Assembly: GCA_947581745.1 (NCBI GenBank)
Contig: CANPVW010000284.1
Coordinates: 1 to 18,783, forward strand
Reading direction: 5' to 3'
Source: Candidatus Benthicola azotiphorus
GTDB taxonomy: Bacteria; Gemmatimonadota; Gemmatimonadetes; Palauibacterales; Palauibacteraceae
Length of the DNA stretch: 18,783 nucleotides
Both the position numbers and the translations under genes were made by a program. Under the pieces are notes generated by a model. That model was not told where the DNA came from, ran no database searches, and saw only the letters and a list, made by a program, of their open reading frames with translations. Positions 6,951 to 15,057 of this stretch are shown piece after piece; position 1 is the first letter of the stretch; every line of letters starts with the position of its first letter.

Positions 6951-7439
6951 ATGGCACGTTTGGAGCCGGAACTGGAGAGGTTTCTCTCCGGCATGGGCTT
7001 CGAGTTGGTCTCGGCGGAACGTGGCGGGGGGCGACGACGCCCCCTGCTTCGTCTGCGGGTGGACCGACCCGACAGCCGGCCGGGGCACTCGAACGTCACG
7101 GTGGACGACTGCGCCGAGGTGAGCCGGGCCGTGAGCCGGTTTCTCGAGCAACGGGCCGGAGGCGAGGAGGACTGGGTGCTGGAGGTTTCCTCGCCGGGGG
7201 TCGATCGGCCCCTGACGAAGCCGCGTGACTATGTGCGGTTTGCCGGGCAGACGGTTCGGTTGAGGGGCTTCGGGCCGCTGCTTCCGGGAAGCCGGCAGGT
7301 CGTGGGCCGGTTGGTCGGACTGGAGGGAGAGCCGGGTGGTGAAGCTGTGGTGCTGGACGTGGCGGGCGAGAAGGTGACCGTCCCGCTGGCCGACATCGCG
7401 GGAGCCACTCTGGTGTATGATTTCGCGGGCGAGTCTTGA
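6951..7439 (+). CDS. rimP: Ribosome maturation factor RimP
   Basis: Assists assembly of the 30S ribosomal subunit, notably the central pseudoknot region of 16S rRNA. Length is 162 residues, typical. The family signature LEVSSPGVDRPLTKPRDY is present at about residues 82-100, at the junction of the N-terminal alpha/beta domain and the C-terminal SH3-like domain. The ATG at 6951 is preceded by TGAGG at short spacing; no better start is visible. It is the first gene of the operon and is followed after 25 bases by nusA, the near-universal order. The leader hairpin at 6867-6898 stands just upstream. Confidence 0.95.
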   Translation: MARLEPELERFLSGMGFELVSAERGGGRRRPLLRLRVDRPDSRPGHSNVTVDDCAEVSRAVSRFLEQRAGGEEDWVLEVSSPGVDRPLTKPRDYVRFAGQTVRLRGFGPLLPGSRQVVGRLVGLEGEPGGEAVVLDVAGEKVTVPLADIAGATLVYDFAGES

Positions 7440-7464
7440 GGGCGCACGGAGGATAGGACGTCAC

Positions 7465-8931
7465 ATGAGTGATCAGATTCCGGTCGTTGAAGCGTTTCGT
7501 GTGATGGCGGCTAATAAGTCGCTGTCAGACAACGAATTGCACGACTTGATCCGAGATGGCATTCACGCCGCGCTGGCGCGCAGGTTCGGCGGTCCCGTGG
7601 AGGCGGAGATCGAGATCCTGCCCGAGGGAGACATCAAGATCGTGGTTCTCAAGCAGGTCGTGGAAGTGGTCGAGGACCCGGCTCGGGAGATTCTGCTCGA
7701 GGAGGCGCGCTGGGACGATCCGGACTTCCAGGTGGGCGACCTGCTGGAGATCCCGGTCGAGTTCTCCGACTTCGGCCGCAACGCCGTGATGGCTGCCAAG
7801 CAGAGGATCATCCAACGCGTTCGAGAAGGCGAGAGGGACCGGATCCGCGAGGAATTCAGCGGCATGGTCGGCGATCTCGTGTCGGGCGAGGTCCAGGCGA
7901 TCGAGCGCGGCAAGATCGTGGTAATGCTGAACCGGGTGCGCGAAGCCGAGGCCGTGATACCCTGGCGCGAGCAGAATCCGCGGGAACGCTTTCGCCAGGG
8001 AGAAACGATCCGTGCGGTCCTCGCGAAGCTGGAGGAGACCCCCCGGGGTCCCCGGCTCATCCTGTCGCGAGCGGATCCGCTGTTCGTGAAGGCGCTGTTC
8101 GCCATCGAAGTGCCGGAGATCTACCAGGGGATCGTGGAGATCAAGGAAATCGTGCGCGAAGCGGGAGGTCGGACGAAGGTCGCGGTCTCGTCTCGCGACG
8201 ACTCGGTCGATCCGGTCGGCGCCTGCGTCGGTCTCAAGGGCTCGCGTGTGCAGGCCGTGGTTTCGGAGCTGTCGGGAGAGCGAATCGACATCGTGCCGTG
8301 GCATCCCGATCCCGAGATCTTCTCCCGCAGGGCATTGGCGCCGGCGAAGGTGTCGAAGGTGATTTCGGATTCGGAGAAGCACGTCATCACGGCCATAGTC
8401 GATGAGGACCAGCTGTCCCTGGCGATCGGGCGGAACGGTCAGAATGTCAGGCTCGCGTCTCAGCTGATCGGCTGGCAGATCGATCTGTACTCGAGCCGGG
8501 ACTGGCTGTCGCGCGGTGCCGAGTCGAGCCTGTTCGGCGGCGGCGATGAGTACGAGGTGTCGGACTTTCCGCTGGCGGAGCTGGGGGACATCCAGCCGAC
8601 GACCCTGGCTGCGCTCCAGGCCGCCGGATACAACACCTTCTTCGATGTACTGGACATGGACAGGGATGACTTCCTGCGGATCCCGGGCATCGGAGACGAA
8701 GATGCGACTGTCCTCCTCGCGTTGATCGACGAGCTGACGGTCGAGGACGAGGCGGCGGAAGCCACTTCCCCCGCGGCCGTCGACGCCCCGGCCGAAGCGG
8801 AGCCGGCGGGCGAGGGCGGAACGGAATCGGACGATACGACGGATCCGGAGGGAGAGCCGGTGGGGGCCGCCATATCGGAGGCCGAGTCGGCACCGGATTC
8901 GACGGAGGAGTCCACGGACTCGCGCGACTGA
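7465..8931 (+). CDS. nusA: Transcription termination/antitermination factor NusA
   Basis: Binds RNA polymerase and nascent RNA, and controls pausing, termination and antitermination. ATG 7465 follows GGAGG (7448-7452); the open frame back to 7417 covers the end of rimP and is not used. The protein is 488 residues. Domains in order: the polymerase-binding N-terminal domain (about 1-130), S1 (about 135-200, with GEVQAIERGKIVV), KH1 (about 205-280, with VGACVGLKGSRVQ) and KH2 (about 283-345, with LAIGRNGQNVRLA). A helix-hairpin-helix region follows (about 370-420, FLRIPGIGDEDA). The last 60 residues are very acidic and rich in Ala, Glu, Ser and Thr, without a recognisable fold. The next gene starts one base after the stop. 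Confidence 0.96.
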   Translation: MSDQIPVVEAFRVMAANKSLSDNELHDLIRDGIHAALARRFGGPVEAEIEILPEGDIKIVVLKQVVEVVEDPAREILLEEARWDDPDFQVGDLLEIPVEFSDFGRNAVMAAKQRIIQRVREGERDRIREEFSGMVGDLVSGEVQAIERGKIVVMLNRVREAEAVIPWREQNPRERFRQGETIRAVLAKLEETPRGPRLILSRADPLFVKALFAIEVPEIYQGIVEIKEIVREAGGRTKVAVSSRDDSVDPVGACVGLKGSRVQAVVSELSGERIDIVPWHPDPEIFSRRALAPAKVSKVISDSEKHVITAIVDEDQLSLAIGRNGQNVRLASQLIGWQIDLYSSRDWLSRGAESSLFGGGDEYEVSDFPLAELGDIQPTTLAALQAAGYNTFFDVLDMDRDDFLRIPGIGDEDATVLLALIDELTVEDEAAEATSPAAVDAPAEAEPAGEGGTESDDTTDPEGEPVGAAISEAESAPDSTEESTDSRD

Positions 8932-8932
8932 G

Positions 8933-9316
8933 GTGTGCGCCGCGCTGGAGACGGAGACGGACAGGGAGCGCGAGGCGCTGCAACTGGTAGGCCTGGCTCG
9001 AAGAGCCGGCCGGGTGGCCGTGGGCACGCGTTCGGTCAGGGAGGCTGCGCGCCGGGGGAAGCTGAGTATCGTGATCGTGGCGGAAGACGCGACGCAGAAC
9101 TCGCTCGCGCGGCTCGGGACGCTGGTGCGGGACCCGGGCCTGCCGGTCGTGAGATGTGGGGACAGAAGTGGGTTGGGCCGGGCGGTGGGAAGGAGTGAGG
9201 CAGTGGTCGTCGGCGTGTCCGATCCCGGGCTCGCCGAGCGGATCGCGACCGTGGCAAATCGGTCGGGGGGACCGGCGCCGGAGGGCACCGGCGACGGATT
9301 GACGAATACGAAGTGA
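8933..9316 (+). CDS. ylxQ: YlxQ-like L7Ae/L30e-family RNA-binding protein
   Basis: Small protein of 127 residues of the L7Ae/L30e/Gadd45 fold, the ribosome-associated YlxQ type found between nusA and infB. The family start LVGLARRAGRVAVG (about residues 18-31) and the VIVAEDATQN strand-loop are clear. The fold normally binds kink-turn RNA. The start is GTG at 8933, one base after the nusA stop. A good ribosome binding site is not visible, so translation probably depends on coupling to nusA. The C-terminal 20 residues look disordered. In many genomes a ylxR (DUF448) gene lies between nusA and this gene; here there is no room for it. Confidence 0.82.
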   Translation: MCAALETETDREREALQLVGLARRAGRVAVGTRSVREAARRGKLSIVIVAEDATQNSLARLGTLVRDPGLPVVRCGDRSGLGRAVGRSEAVVVGVSDPGLAERIATVANRSGGPAPEGTGDGLTNTK

Positions 9317-9343
9317 CGGACGGGACATCAAGGAGGACCGGCG

Positions 9344-12001
9344 TTGGCGACATTCCGCGTCTATGAAGTTGCCGAAGATCTGGGCGTAGACAGCAAGCAG
9401 CTGATCCACATGCTGCACGAGATGGACGTCCGCGTCCGGAGTCATATGTCCAGTGTGACGGAAGACCAGATAGCGAGACTCCACGCTCGGCTGGAGCGCG
9501 AGCGGAGGACCGGTGCGCATGCGGCGGCCGATCCTGCCGTCGCGACGCGTCGTCGTCGCCGCCGTAAGGCACCGGAGCGGGCCGAGGTGGCCGATTCCGA
9601 CCAGGAGACGGTAGCCGAGGCGGAGGTCGAGGCGGAGGTCGAGGTCTCGGCGGGCCCGGTGAGTGAGCCGGCCCCGGCGGAGTCCGAAACGCCGGTTGCA
9701 GGAGTCGCCGCTGAAGAGGAGCCCGGTGAGGAAGCGGCGGACGCGGCCTTGGACGAGGAGTCGGAGCAACAGGAAACGGATCTCGCCGCGACGGTCGTGG
9801 GCGACGACGAGATCGTGGACGAGGAAGAGGACGAGACGGAACTGGGGGAGGAAGTCGGCTTCGAAGAGGACGAGGACGAGAGGCCCCCGACTCCCAAGCG
9901 AACGGTCAAGCCGAAGCCCGTCCGGCGCGGGATGCCGACCGCGTCTCCGCCGCCATCCGCTCCGGCTGCCCCGGCCGCTTCGGCCGCTCCCGGCGGAACC
10001 GTCCGGATCAAGGCAGAGGGGTATACGACGGACGGGCGCAAGAGAGGCAAGCGGGATCGGAAGCGAAGAAGGCGAGTGGACCAGGACGCGGTGCAGGAGA
10101 GCGTCAAGAAGACCCTCGCCGCCATGGGCGGTGGATCTTCGCGGCGGCGCCGGCGTGACAGCGGTCCGACACAGCAGGAGGTCGAGAGGGAAGCCCGGGA
10201 GGCGAAGGAAGCGGAGGAGACGACCCTCGTCCGGGTCAACGAATTCCTCACCGTAGCCGAGCTGGCCGACCTGATCCGCGCGACGCCGCAGGAGATCATC
10301 ACGTCGGCCTTCAAGAACCTGGGGCTGATGGTGACGATCAACCAGCGGCTCGACTTCGACCAGATCGAGCTCATCTGCGATGAGTTCGGCTTCCAGGCGA
10401 CTCAGGAGGAGGCGTACGAGTCAGACCTCGTCGAGCTGCAGCAGGAAGCCGAGCAGGAGGGTGAGCTTCAGCCCAGAGCGCCGGTCGTGACGGTGATGGG
10501 GCACGTGGACCACGGCAAGACGTCGCTTCTCGACTTCGTGCGAAAGACCAACGTGATCGCCGGCGAGGCGGGCGGCATCACCCAGCACATTGGGGCCTAC
10601 CACGTCGTCGTGCAGGGTGACCGGGCGCTGACGTTCCTCGACACGCCGGGGCACGAGGCCTTCACGGCCATGAGGGCCAGAGGCGCCGAGGTGACCGACC
10701 TGGTGATCCTCGTCGTGGCCGCCGACGACGCCGTGATGCCGCAGACGATCGAGGCGATCAGTCACGCCCGGAACGCGGGCGTTCCGATCGTCGTCGCGAT
10801 CAACAAGGTCGATCTTCCAACCGCGAACGTGCAGAAGGTCAAGCAGGATCTCCTGTCCCAGGAGGTGGTTTTGGAGGAATTCGGAGGGGATGTGCTCTCC
10901 TCGGAGGTATCGGCCAAGACTGGACTCGGCGTTGAGGATCTCTTGGAGAAGGTCCTTCTCCAGGCCGAGATGCTGGACCTCAAGGCCGTCCCAACGGGCC
11001 TGGCACGGGGCACGGTGGTGGAGGCGGAGCTCGACCGCGGAATGGGTCCGGTGGCCACCGTGCTGGTTCAGAGCGGGGAGCTCAACATAGGAGACGACTT
11101 CATCTGCGGCCTGCAGGGTGGGCGAGTGCGCGCTCTGCTGGACGAACGTGGCAACACGGTCGAGAAGGCCGGCCCCTCCATTCCTGTCAGGATCCTGGGA
11201 CTGGAGGGTGTGCCACAGGCCGGGGATCGCCTCGTGGAGATGGAGGCCACCCGAGTTCGGGAGATCGTCTCGCGCCGCCAGCAACTGGAGCGGGAGAAGG
11301 ACATTCGGAGACGTCGGAAAGGCACCCGGCTGGAGGACATCTTCTCCGCCGTCCAGGAGGAAGGGCAGGCGACGCTGAACCTGGTGATCAAGGGCGATAC
11401 GGACGGGTCGCTGCAGGCGCTGTCGGACTCCCTGGAACGACTGGGAACCGAGGAAGTCGCCGTGGACGTGATCCACCGGGGCGTCGGCGCGATCAACGAG
11501 TCCGACATCCTTCTGGCCACCACGACGAGGGCCGCCGTCATCGGCTTTCACGTGCGTCCGGACGCGAAGGCCCGCGAGGTCGCGGAGAGGGAAGGCGTGC
11601 AGATCCGTCTGTACAGCGTGATCTACGAGGCGGTCGAGGATGTCCGGCTCGCCCTCGAAGGACTGCTCCGGCCGGAAGAGCGAGAGGTCCTCGTCGGCAG
11701 CGCCGAGGTCCGGGAGACGTTCAAGGTACCGCGAGCCGGTACGGTCGCGGGATGTTACGTCGTTTCGGGGACGATCCAGCGGAATGTCAGAGTTCGCCTG
11801 TTGAGAGACTATGTCCAGGTCTACGAGGGCAACATTGGCAGTTTGCGCCGATTCAAGGAAGATGTTCGCGAAGTCCGGGATGGTTACGAGTGCGGAATCG
11901 CCATCGAGGGATTCAACGACATCAAGGTCGGCGATGTGATCGAGTGCTTCCGGGTCGAGGAAGTCGCGCGCACCCTGGCCGAGAGCGGTCAGGCGTCCTG
12001 A
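9344..12001 (+). CDS. infB: Translation initiation factor IF-2
   Basis: GTPase that brings initiator fMet-tRNA to the 30S subunit and promotes subunit joining. The start is TTG 9344 with a strong AAGGAGGA (9330-9337). Length is 885 residues. The first 50 residues (MATFRVYEVAEDLGVDSKQL) form an IF2-N module. Residues about 65-190 are extremely acidic, followed by a Pro/Ala and basic (RKRGKRDRKRRRR) linker to about 290. A second IF2-N module (FLTVAELADLIRATPQEI) lies at about 302-350. The GTPase domain has the G1 loop GHVDHGKT at residues 386-393, then DTPGHEAF and NKVD. Domains II, III and IV fill the rest, ending with the conserved VGDVIECFRVEEVART. It follows ylxQ by 27 bases. Confidence 0.97.
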   Translation: MATFRVYEVAEDLGVDSKQLIHMLHEMDVRVRSHMSSVTEDQIARLHARLERERRTGAHAAADPAVATRRRRRRKAPERAEVADSDQETVAEAEVEAEVEVSAGPVSEPAPAESETPVAGVAAEEEPGEEAADAALDEESEQQETDLAATVVGDDEIVDEEEDETELGEEVGFEEDEDERPPTPKRTVKPKPVRRGMPTASPPPSAPAAPAASAAPGGTVRIKAEGYTTDGRKRGKRDRKRRRRVDQDAVQESVKKTLAAMGGGSSRRRRRDSGPTQQEVEREAREAKEAEETTLVRVNEFLTVAELADLIRATPQEIITSAFKNLGLMVTINQRLDFDQIELICDEFGFQATQEEAYESDLVELQQEAEQEGELQPRAPVVTVMGHVDHGKTSLLDFVRKTNVIAGEAGGITQHIGAYHVVVQGDRALTFLDTPGHEAFTAMRARGAEVTDLVILVVAADDAVMPQTIEAISHARNAGVPIVVAINKVDLPTANVQKVKQDLLSQEVVLEEFGGDVLSSEVSAKTGLGVEDLLEKVLLQAEMLDLKAVPTGLARGTVVEAELDRGMGPVATVLVQSGELNIGDDFICGLQGGRVRALLDERGNTVEKAGPSIPVRILGLEGVPQAGDRLVEMEATRVREIVSRRQQLEREKDIRRRRKGTRLEDIFSAVQEEGQATLNLVIKGDTDGSLQALSDSLERLGTEEVAVDVIHRGVGAINESDILLATTTRAAVIGFHVRPDAKAREVAEREGVQIRLYSVIYEAVEDVRLALEGLLRPEEREVLVGSAEVRETFKVPRAGTVAGCYVVSGTIQRNVRVRLLRDYVQVYEGNIGSLRRFKEDVREVRDGYECGIAIEGFNDIKVGDVIECFRVEEVARTLAESGQAS
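9617..9646 (+). repeat. Short tandem repeat in the acidic linker of infB
   Basis: Two perfect 12-base copies (GAGGCGGAGGTC, 9617-9628 and 9629-9640) and a partial third copy encode an EAEV-type acidic repeat. It stays in frame and probably arose by slippage. Confidence 0.6.
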
Positions 12002-12017
12002 GACAGGACTGCAGAGC

Positions 12018-12305
12018 TTGGCAGCCGTTTACGGGCGCGCACGCTGGGATCTCAGGATCCCGGACTGTCGGTCGCTCAAGGACAAGCGACGGGTGATTCA
12101 CGCGCTGCGGGACCGGGCGCGGGCGCGCCTCAAGGTCTCGGCGGCCGAGACGGATCACCAGGACGACGCGCAGCGGGCGGAGCTCAGCATCGCTTTCGTG
12201 TCCTCGGACGCGGTCCTCGCGCGCTCGATCCTGGATCGGGCGGACGCGCTGATCGCTTCCGATCCCCGGGTCTACATTCTCGAGACCGAGTCCGAGCTGT
12301 CTTGA
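12018..12305 (+). CDS. ylxP: DUF503 family protein (YlxP-like)
   Basis: 95-residue protein of the DUF503 family, usually found between infB and rbfA and linked by position to ribosome assembly or initiation; its exact role is unsettled. The family core is visible: an N-terminal strand, then CRSLKDKRRVIHALRDR (about residues 17-33) and a VSAAETDHQDDAQRAELSIAF segment. The start is TTG at 12018, 16 bases after the infB stop, with a modest AGGA (12005-12008) 9 bases before it. Residues and length fit well, so I regard it as a real gene rather than a shadow. Confidence 0.85.
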   Translation: MAAVYGRARWDLRIPDCRSLKDKRRVIHALRDRARARLKVSAAETDHQDDAQRAELSIAFVSSDAVLARSILDRADALIASDPRVYILETESELS

Positions 12306-12332
12306 GCCGGGGCCCGGCCCAGGGGGAAGAGA

Positions 12333-12701
12333 ATGCCATCCAATCGCCGCACCATCCGCCTGAATCAGCTTCTGCGAGAGGAGCTGGCGTCCCTGCTGCA
12401 GACGGAGATCAAGGACCCCAGGGTGCGCTCCGTCACGGTCACCCGCGTGGAAGCCACCCAGGACCTGGCCTACGCGGACGTGTACGTCAGGACGCTGACG
12501 GATGAGATCCCGGTTGAGGAGGCGATCGCCGGACTCGAGAGCGCGGAGGGCTTCGTGCGGAGGCGTCTCGGCAGGGAGCTCCACCTGCGCCGCATACCGG
12601 ATTTCCGGTTCCACGCCGACCGGGCGCTGGAGCACGTGCGGCGGATAGACGCCCTGCTCGACGAGGCCCTCGGGTCGCAGGGGGACGATGGCGGAGATTG
12701 A
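12333..12701 (+). CDS. rbfA: 30S ribosome-binding factor RbfA
   Basis: Cold-shock-associated factor that binds late 30S precursors and helps mature the 16S rRNA 5' end. Length is 122 residues. The family pattern is present: an N-terminal RTIRLNQLLREELASLL helix, the EIKDPRV turn, VTVTRVEATQDLAYADVYV strand pair, and the RRIPDFRFHAD motif near residue 86. ATG 12333 follows GGGGGAAG. The last 14 bases overlap truB in another frame, indicating translational coupling. Confidence 0.95.
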   Translation: MPSNRRTIRLNQLLREELASLLQTEIKDPRVRSVTVTRVEATQDLAYADVYVRTLTDEIPVEEAIAGLESAEGFVRRRLGRELHLRRIPDFRFHADRALEHVRRIDALLDEALGSQGDDGGD

Positions 12702-13575
12702 CCTGCCGGCGATCCTGCTGGTCGACAAGCCGGAAGGGCCCACGTCGCACGACGTGATCCGCATCGCGCGCAGGCATCTGGATACGCGCCGAATCGGCCA
12801 CACGGGCACTCTCGACCCGTTCGCGAGCGGCCTTCTGCTCCTGTGTCTCGGTGCGGCGACACGTCTGGTGGAGTACTTCCACCTTCTCCCGAAGACGTAC
12901 ACGGCGACCGCCGCTCTCGGCGCGGAGACCGACAGCGAGGATCGAACGGGGGCCGTGACCCGTCGCTCGGAGGCGTGGCGCGTCGTCACGGAGGGGGAGA
13001 TCGAACAGGCGGCCGCTGGCCTCCGGGGACCGTCCGCCCAGGTGCCCCCGTCGTACTCGGCCCTTAAGGTGGATGGGCGACGTGCCTACGAGGTCGCCCG
13101 GGCCGGCGGGGACGTCGCGCTTGAGCCCAGGGCGGTGGAAGTGCATCGGTTCGAAGTGACGGGCATCCGGCTTCCCGAAGTGGACCTTCTCACAGAGGTG
13201 TCGACCGGCACCTATGTTCGGTCGCTGGCCCGGGACTTCGGGAGGGCTCTCGGGTGTGGGGCTCACCTGAAGACGCTGCGCCGGGAGTCCATAGGTCCGT
13301 TTCGAGTGAACGACGCCGTGGACCTCTTGGACCTGGAGGCGGGCGAGATTCCGGAATGTGCCGTGATCTCGCCGGTAGATGCCCTCTCGTGGCTCCCCGT
13401 TCGGACATTGACCCCGTGCGAGACGGCCGAGATCGAGCACGGACGACGCATCCGGGATCCGCATGGCCCGGATGGATCGGACCTGCCGGTCGCCCTGGTC
13501 GCCGGGGAGCGACTGGTGGCAGTGGCGCGCCGGGAGGCGTGCGAACTGCAGCCGGAGAAGGTGTTCCATGTCTGA
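12688..13575 (+). CDS. truB: tRNA pseudouridine(55) synthase TruB
   Basis: Isomerises U55 in the T-loop of tRNAs to pseudouridine. Length is 295 residues. Motif II is GHTGTLDPFASGLL with the catalytic Asp at residue 43. The opening motif LVDKPEGPTSHDV, the KTYTATAALG strand, the PPSYSALKVDGRRAY segment and the GTYVRSLARDFG motif are all typical. A short C-terminal domain (about 230-295) follows. The ATG lies inside the rbfA end, and the gene's own 3' end overlaps ribF by 8 bases. Confidence 0.97.
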   Translation: MAEIDLPAILLVDKPEGPTSHDVIRIARRHLDTRRIGHTGTLDPFASGLLLLCLGAATRLVEYFHLLPKTYTATAALGAETDSEDRTGAVTRRSEAWRVVTEGEIEQAAAGLRGPSAQVPPSYSALKVDGRRAYEVARAGGDVALEPRAVEVHRFEVTGIRLPEVDLLTEVSTGTYVRSLARDFGRALGCGAHLKTLRRESIGPFRVNDAVDLLDLEAGEIPECAVISPVDALSWLPVRTLTPCETAEIEHGRRIRDPHGPDGSDLPVALVAGERLVAVARREACELQPEKVFHV

Positions 13576-14512
13576 GGCGCGGGCATGGGAAAGCGGCCTG
13601 CCGCCCGACGTCGGCCGAACCGTGGTCACCGTCGGGAGTTTCGACGGGGTTCACAGGGGGCACATGGCGGTGCTGGCGGAGATCACCCGCCGCGCGGCCG
13701 AGCGAGGTCTGCACAGCGTCCTGGTGACCTTCGACCGGCACCCGCTGACCGTCGTTCGGCCGGAGGAAGCCCCGGGCCTGCTGACCACCCCGGACGAGAA
13801 GAAGGAGATTCTCACGCAGTCGGGCCTGGATTACGTCGCGTTCCTGCCGTTCACGCGATCCCTGTCGCGATACGGGCCCGAGGAGTTCGTTGAGCGGGTA
13901 CTTCGACGGAGATTCCGGGTAGCGGAGCTGGTGATCGGCTACGACCACGGCTTCGGGAGAGGACGGGCGGGAGACATCGATCTGTTGCGACGTCTCGGCT
14001 CCGAATTCGATTTCGCCGTGGATGTCGTCCCGGCGGTCGCCTCCGATGGGGCTCCCGTATCCTCGACCCGTATCAGGGCCAGCGTGTCGGAAGGCGCGGT
14101 GGAGAGTGCCGCAGTGGACCTCGGACGGCCGTATTCGTTTCGGGGCCCGGTCGTGACCGGCATGGGACGTGGCCGGGACCTCGGCTTTCCGACGGCCAAC
14201 ATCGCGGCTCCCGGGGGTGGCAAGCTGCTTCCCATGCAGGGAATCTACGCCGTGAGAGCCTCTCTCCGGACGATGATCCGTTCCGGGCTGCTGCACCTCG
14301 GGCCGCGACCCACCTTCGCCGGCTCGCCTCCCTCGATCGAGCTCTACATACTCGACTTCGACGAGGACATCTACGGCGAACGAGTCAGGGTCGACTTCCT
14401 GAAGCGTCTTCGCGACGTGCGACCTTTCAGCACATCGTCCGAGCTCGTGGAGCAGATGAAGCGTGACCGGGAGATGGCCCGCGACTACTTTGCGGAACAC
14501 GACGTCGAGTGA
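13568..14512 (+). CDS. ribF: Bifunctional riboflavin kinase / FAD synthetase RibF
   Basis: Converts riboflavin to FMN and then to FAD. Length is 314 residues from ATG 13568, with GGAG about 10 bases upstream; the longer frame to 13463 only reads through truB. The N-terminal nucleotidyltransferase domain shows TVGSFDGVHRGH (residues 21-32), FDRHPL and SSTRIRASV (165-173). The C-terminal kinase domain shows GRGRDLGFPTANI (200-212), GIYAVRA, a RPTF segment and LDFDEDIYGE. Both activities therefore look complete. It is the last gene of the rimP operon; a separate promoter precedes the next gene. Confidence 0.96.
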   Translation: MSEARAWESGLPPDVGRTVVTVGSFDGVHRGHMAVLAEITRRAAERGLHSVLVTFDRHPLTVVRPEEAPGLLTTPDEKKEILTQSGLDYVAFLPFTRSLSRYGPEEFVERVLRRRFRVAELVIGYDHGFGRGRAGDIDLLRRLGSEFDFAVDVVPAVASDGAPVSSTRIRASVSEGAVESAAVDLGRPYSFRGPVVTGMGRGRDLGFPTANIAAPGGGKLLPMQGIYAVRASLRTMIRSGLLHLGPRPTFAGSPPSIELYILDFDEDIYGERVRVDFLKRLRDVRPFSTSSELVEQMKRDREMARDYFAEHDVE

Positions 14513-14545
14513 CGGTGTCGTCCGCCAGAGACACGGATTCTACGC

Positions 14546-14574
14546 TTTACACATCGGCACTCGGTCGCTATTAT
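14546..14574 (+). promoter_or_regulatory. Strong sigma70-type promoter for rpsO
   Basis: TTTACA (14546-14551), a spacer of exactly 17 bases and TATTAT (14569-14574) match consensus 5 of 6 in each box. It sits in a distinctly AT-rich patch just after ribF. Transcription would start near 14581, giving a leader of about 43 bases before rpsO. Confidence 0.78.
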
Positions 14575-14623
14575 TAACAGCTTGATATGTCTTGAAATCA
14601 CGCACTTGAAGGATCTCGAACAG

Positions 14624-14893
14624 ATGACGCTGGGCACGGAAGAAAAGACGGCCATCGCCGAGAAGTTCGGAGCGCACGAGGGAGACGTGGGATCGCCAGC
14701 GGTTCAGGTCGCGCAGCTGACCGCCAGGATCGAGCATCTCACGGAGCATTTCCGTACACATCCGAAGGACCACCACAGCCGGAGGGGCCTGCTCAAGATG
14801 GTGGGCCGACGACGCCGGCTGCTGGAGTACCTGAAGAAGAACGAGTACGAGCGATACAGGACGGTGATCAAGGAACTGGGTCTGCGAAGGTAA
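14624..14893 (+). CDS. rpsO: Small ribosomal subunit protein S15 (RpsO)
   Basis: Primary 16S rRNA-binding protein of the 30S central domain, which also contacts 23S rRNA in a bridge. From ATG 14624 it is 89 residues, exactly the standard length; an open frame back to 14582 lacks support. AAGGA (14609-14613) lies 10 bases upstream. Conserved segments seen are GSPAVQVAQLTARI, LTEHFRTHPKDHHSRRGL, the MVGRRRRLLEYLK helix and a C-terminal IKELGLRR. The leader could hold an S15 autoregulatory site, as in other bacteria, but I could not identify one. Confidence 0.98.
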   Translation: MTLGTEEKTAIAEKFGAHEGDVGSPAVQVAQLTARIEHLTEHFRTHPKDHHSRRGLLKMVGRRRRLLEYLKKNEYERYRTVIKELGLRR

Positions 14894-14915
14894 GGCAGTG
14901 GCAGACTCCGCAACT

Positions 14916-14959
14916 CGGCGGTTCGGAGGCGCGACGCGCCCTCGAACTGCCGTTTTTTT
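14916..14959 (+). terminator. Strong intrinsic terminator after rpsO
   Basis: Arms 14916-14933 and 14935-14952 can form up to 18 pairs, with two GU pairs and one A-C mismatch (the innermost few must open for the loop). Seven Ts (14953-14959) follow. It would reduce read-through from rpsO into pnp. A competing upstream hairpin uses part of the left arm (see findings). Confidence 0.85.
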
Positions 14960-15057
14960 GTTGTCCCGCCCGTGCCCGCTACGAGAACGCGGGAGGTTCG
15001 CGGCCGGGATGCATACGTAAGCAAGCTTGAGAAGAGCGGAAAGAGAAGAAAGAAGAG

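Noticed and set aside
6659..7228. Plus-strand frame of 189 codons across the pgeF-rimP gap
   Set aside because: Runs through two real genes in another frame and across the terminator hairpin; Gly/Arg-rich shadow.
7525..9288. 587-codon open frame antisense to nusA and ylxQ
   Set aside because: Lies opposite clearly conserved genes, with low-complexity composition and no motif; a coding shadow.
9299..9327. TTGACG before infB as an internal promoter
   Set aside because: The sequence 17 bases downstream is GGGACA, with no acceptable -10 box.
13190..14500. 436-codon open frame antisense to truB and ribF
   Set aside because: Opposite two well-identified genes; composition typical of antisense GC-rich frames.
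14960..15057. Possible promoter for pnp (TTGTCC near 14960 and AT-rich bases near 15010)
   Set aside because: No -10 box at an acceptable distance; pnp is better explained by read-through from the rpsO promoter, or by a start I cannot identify.
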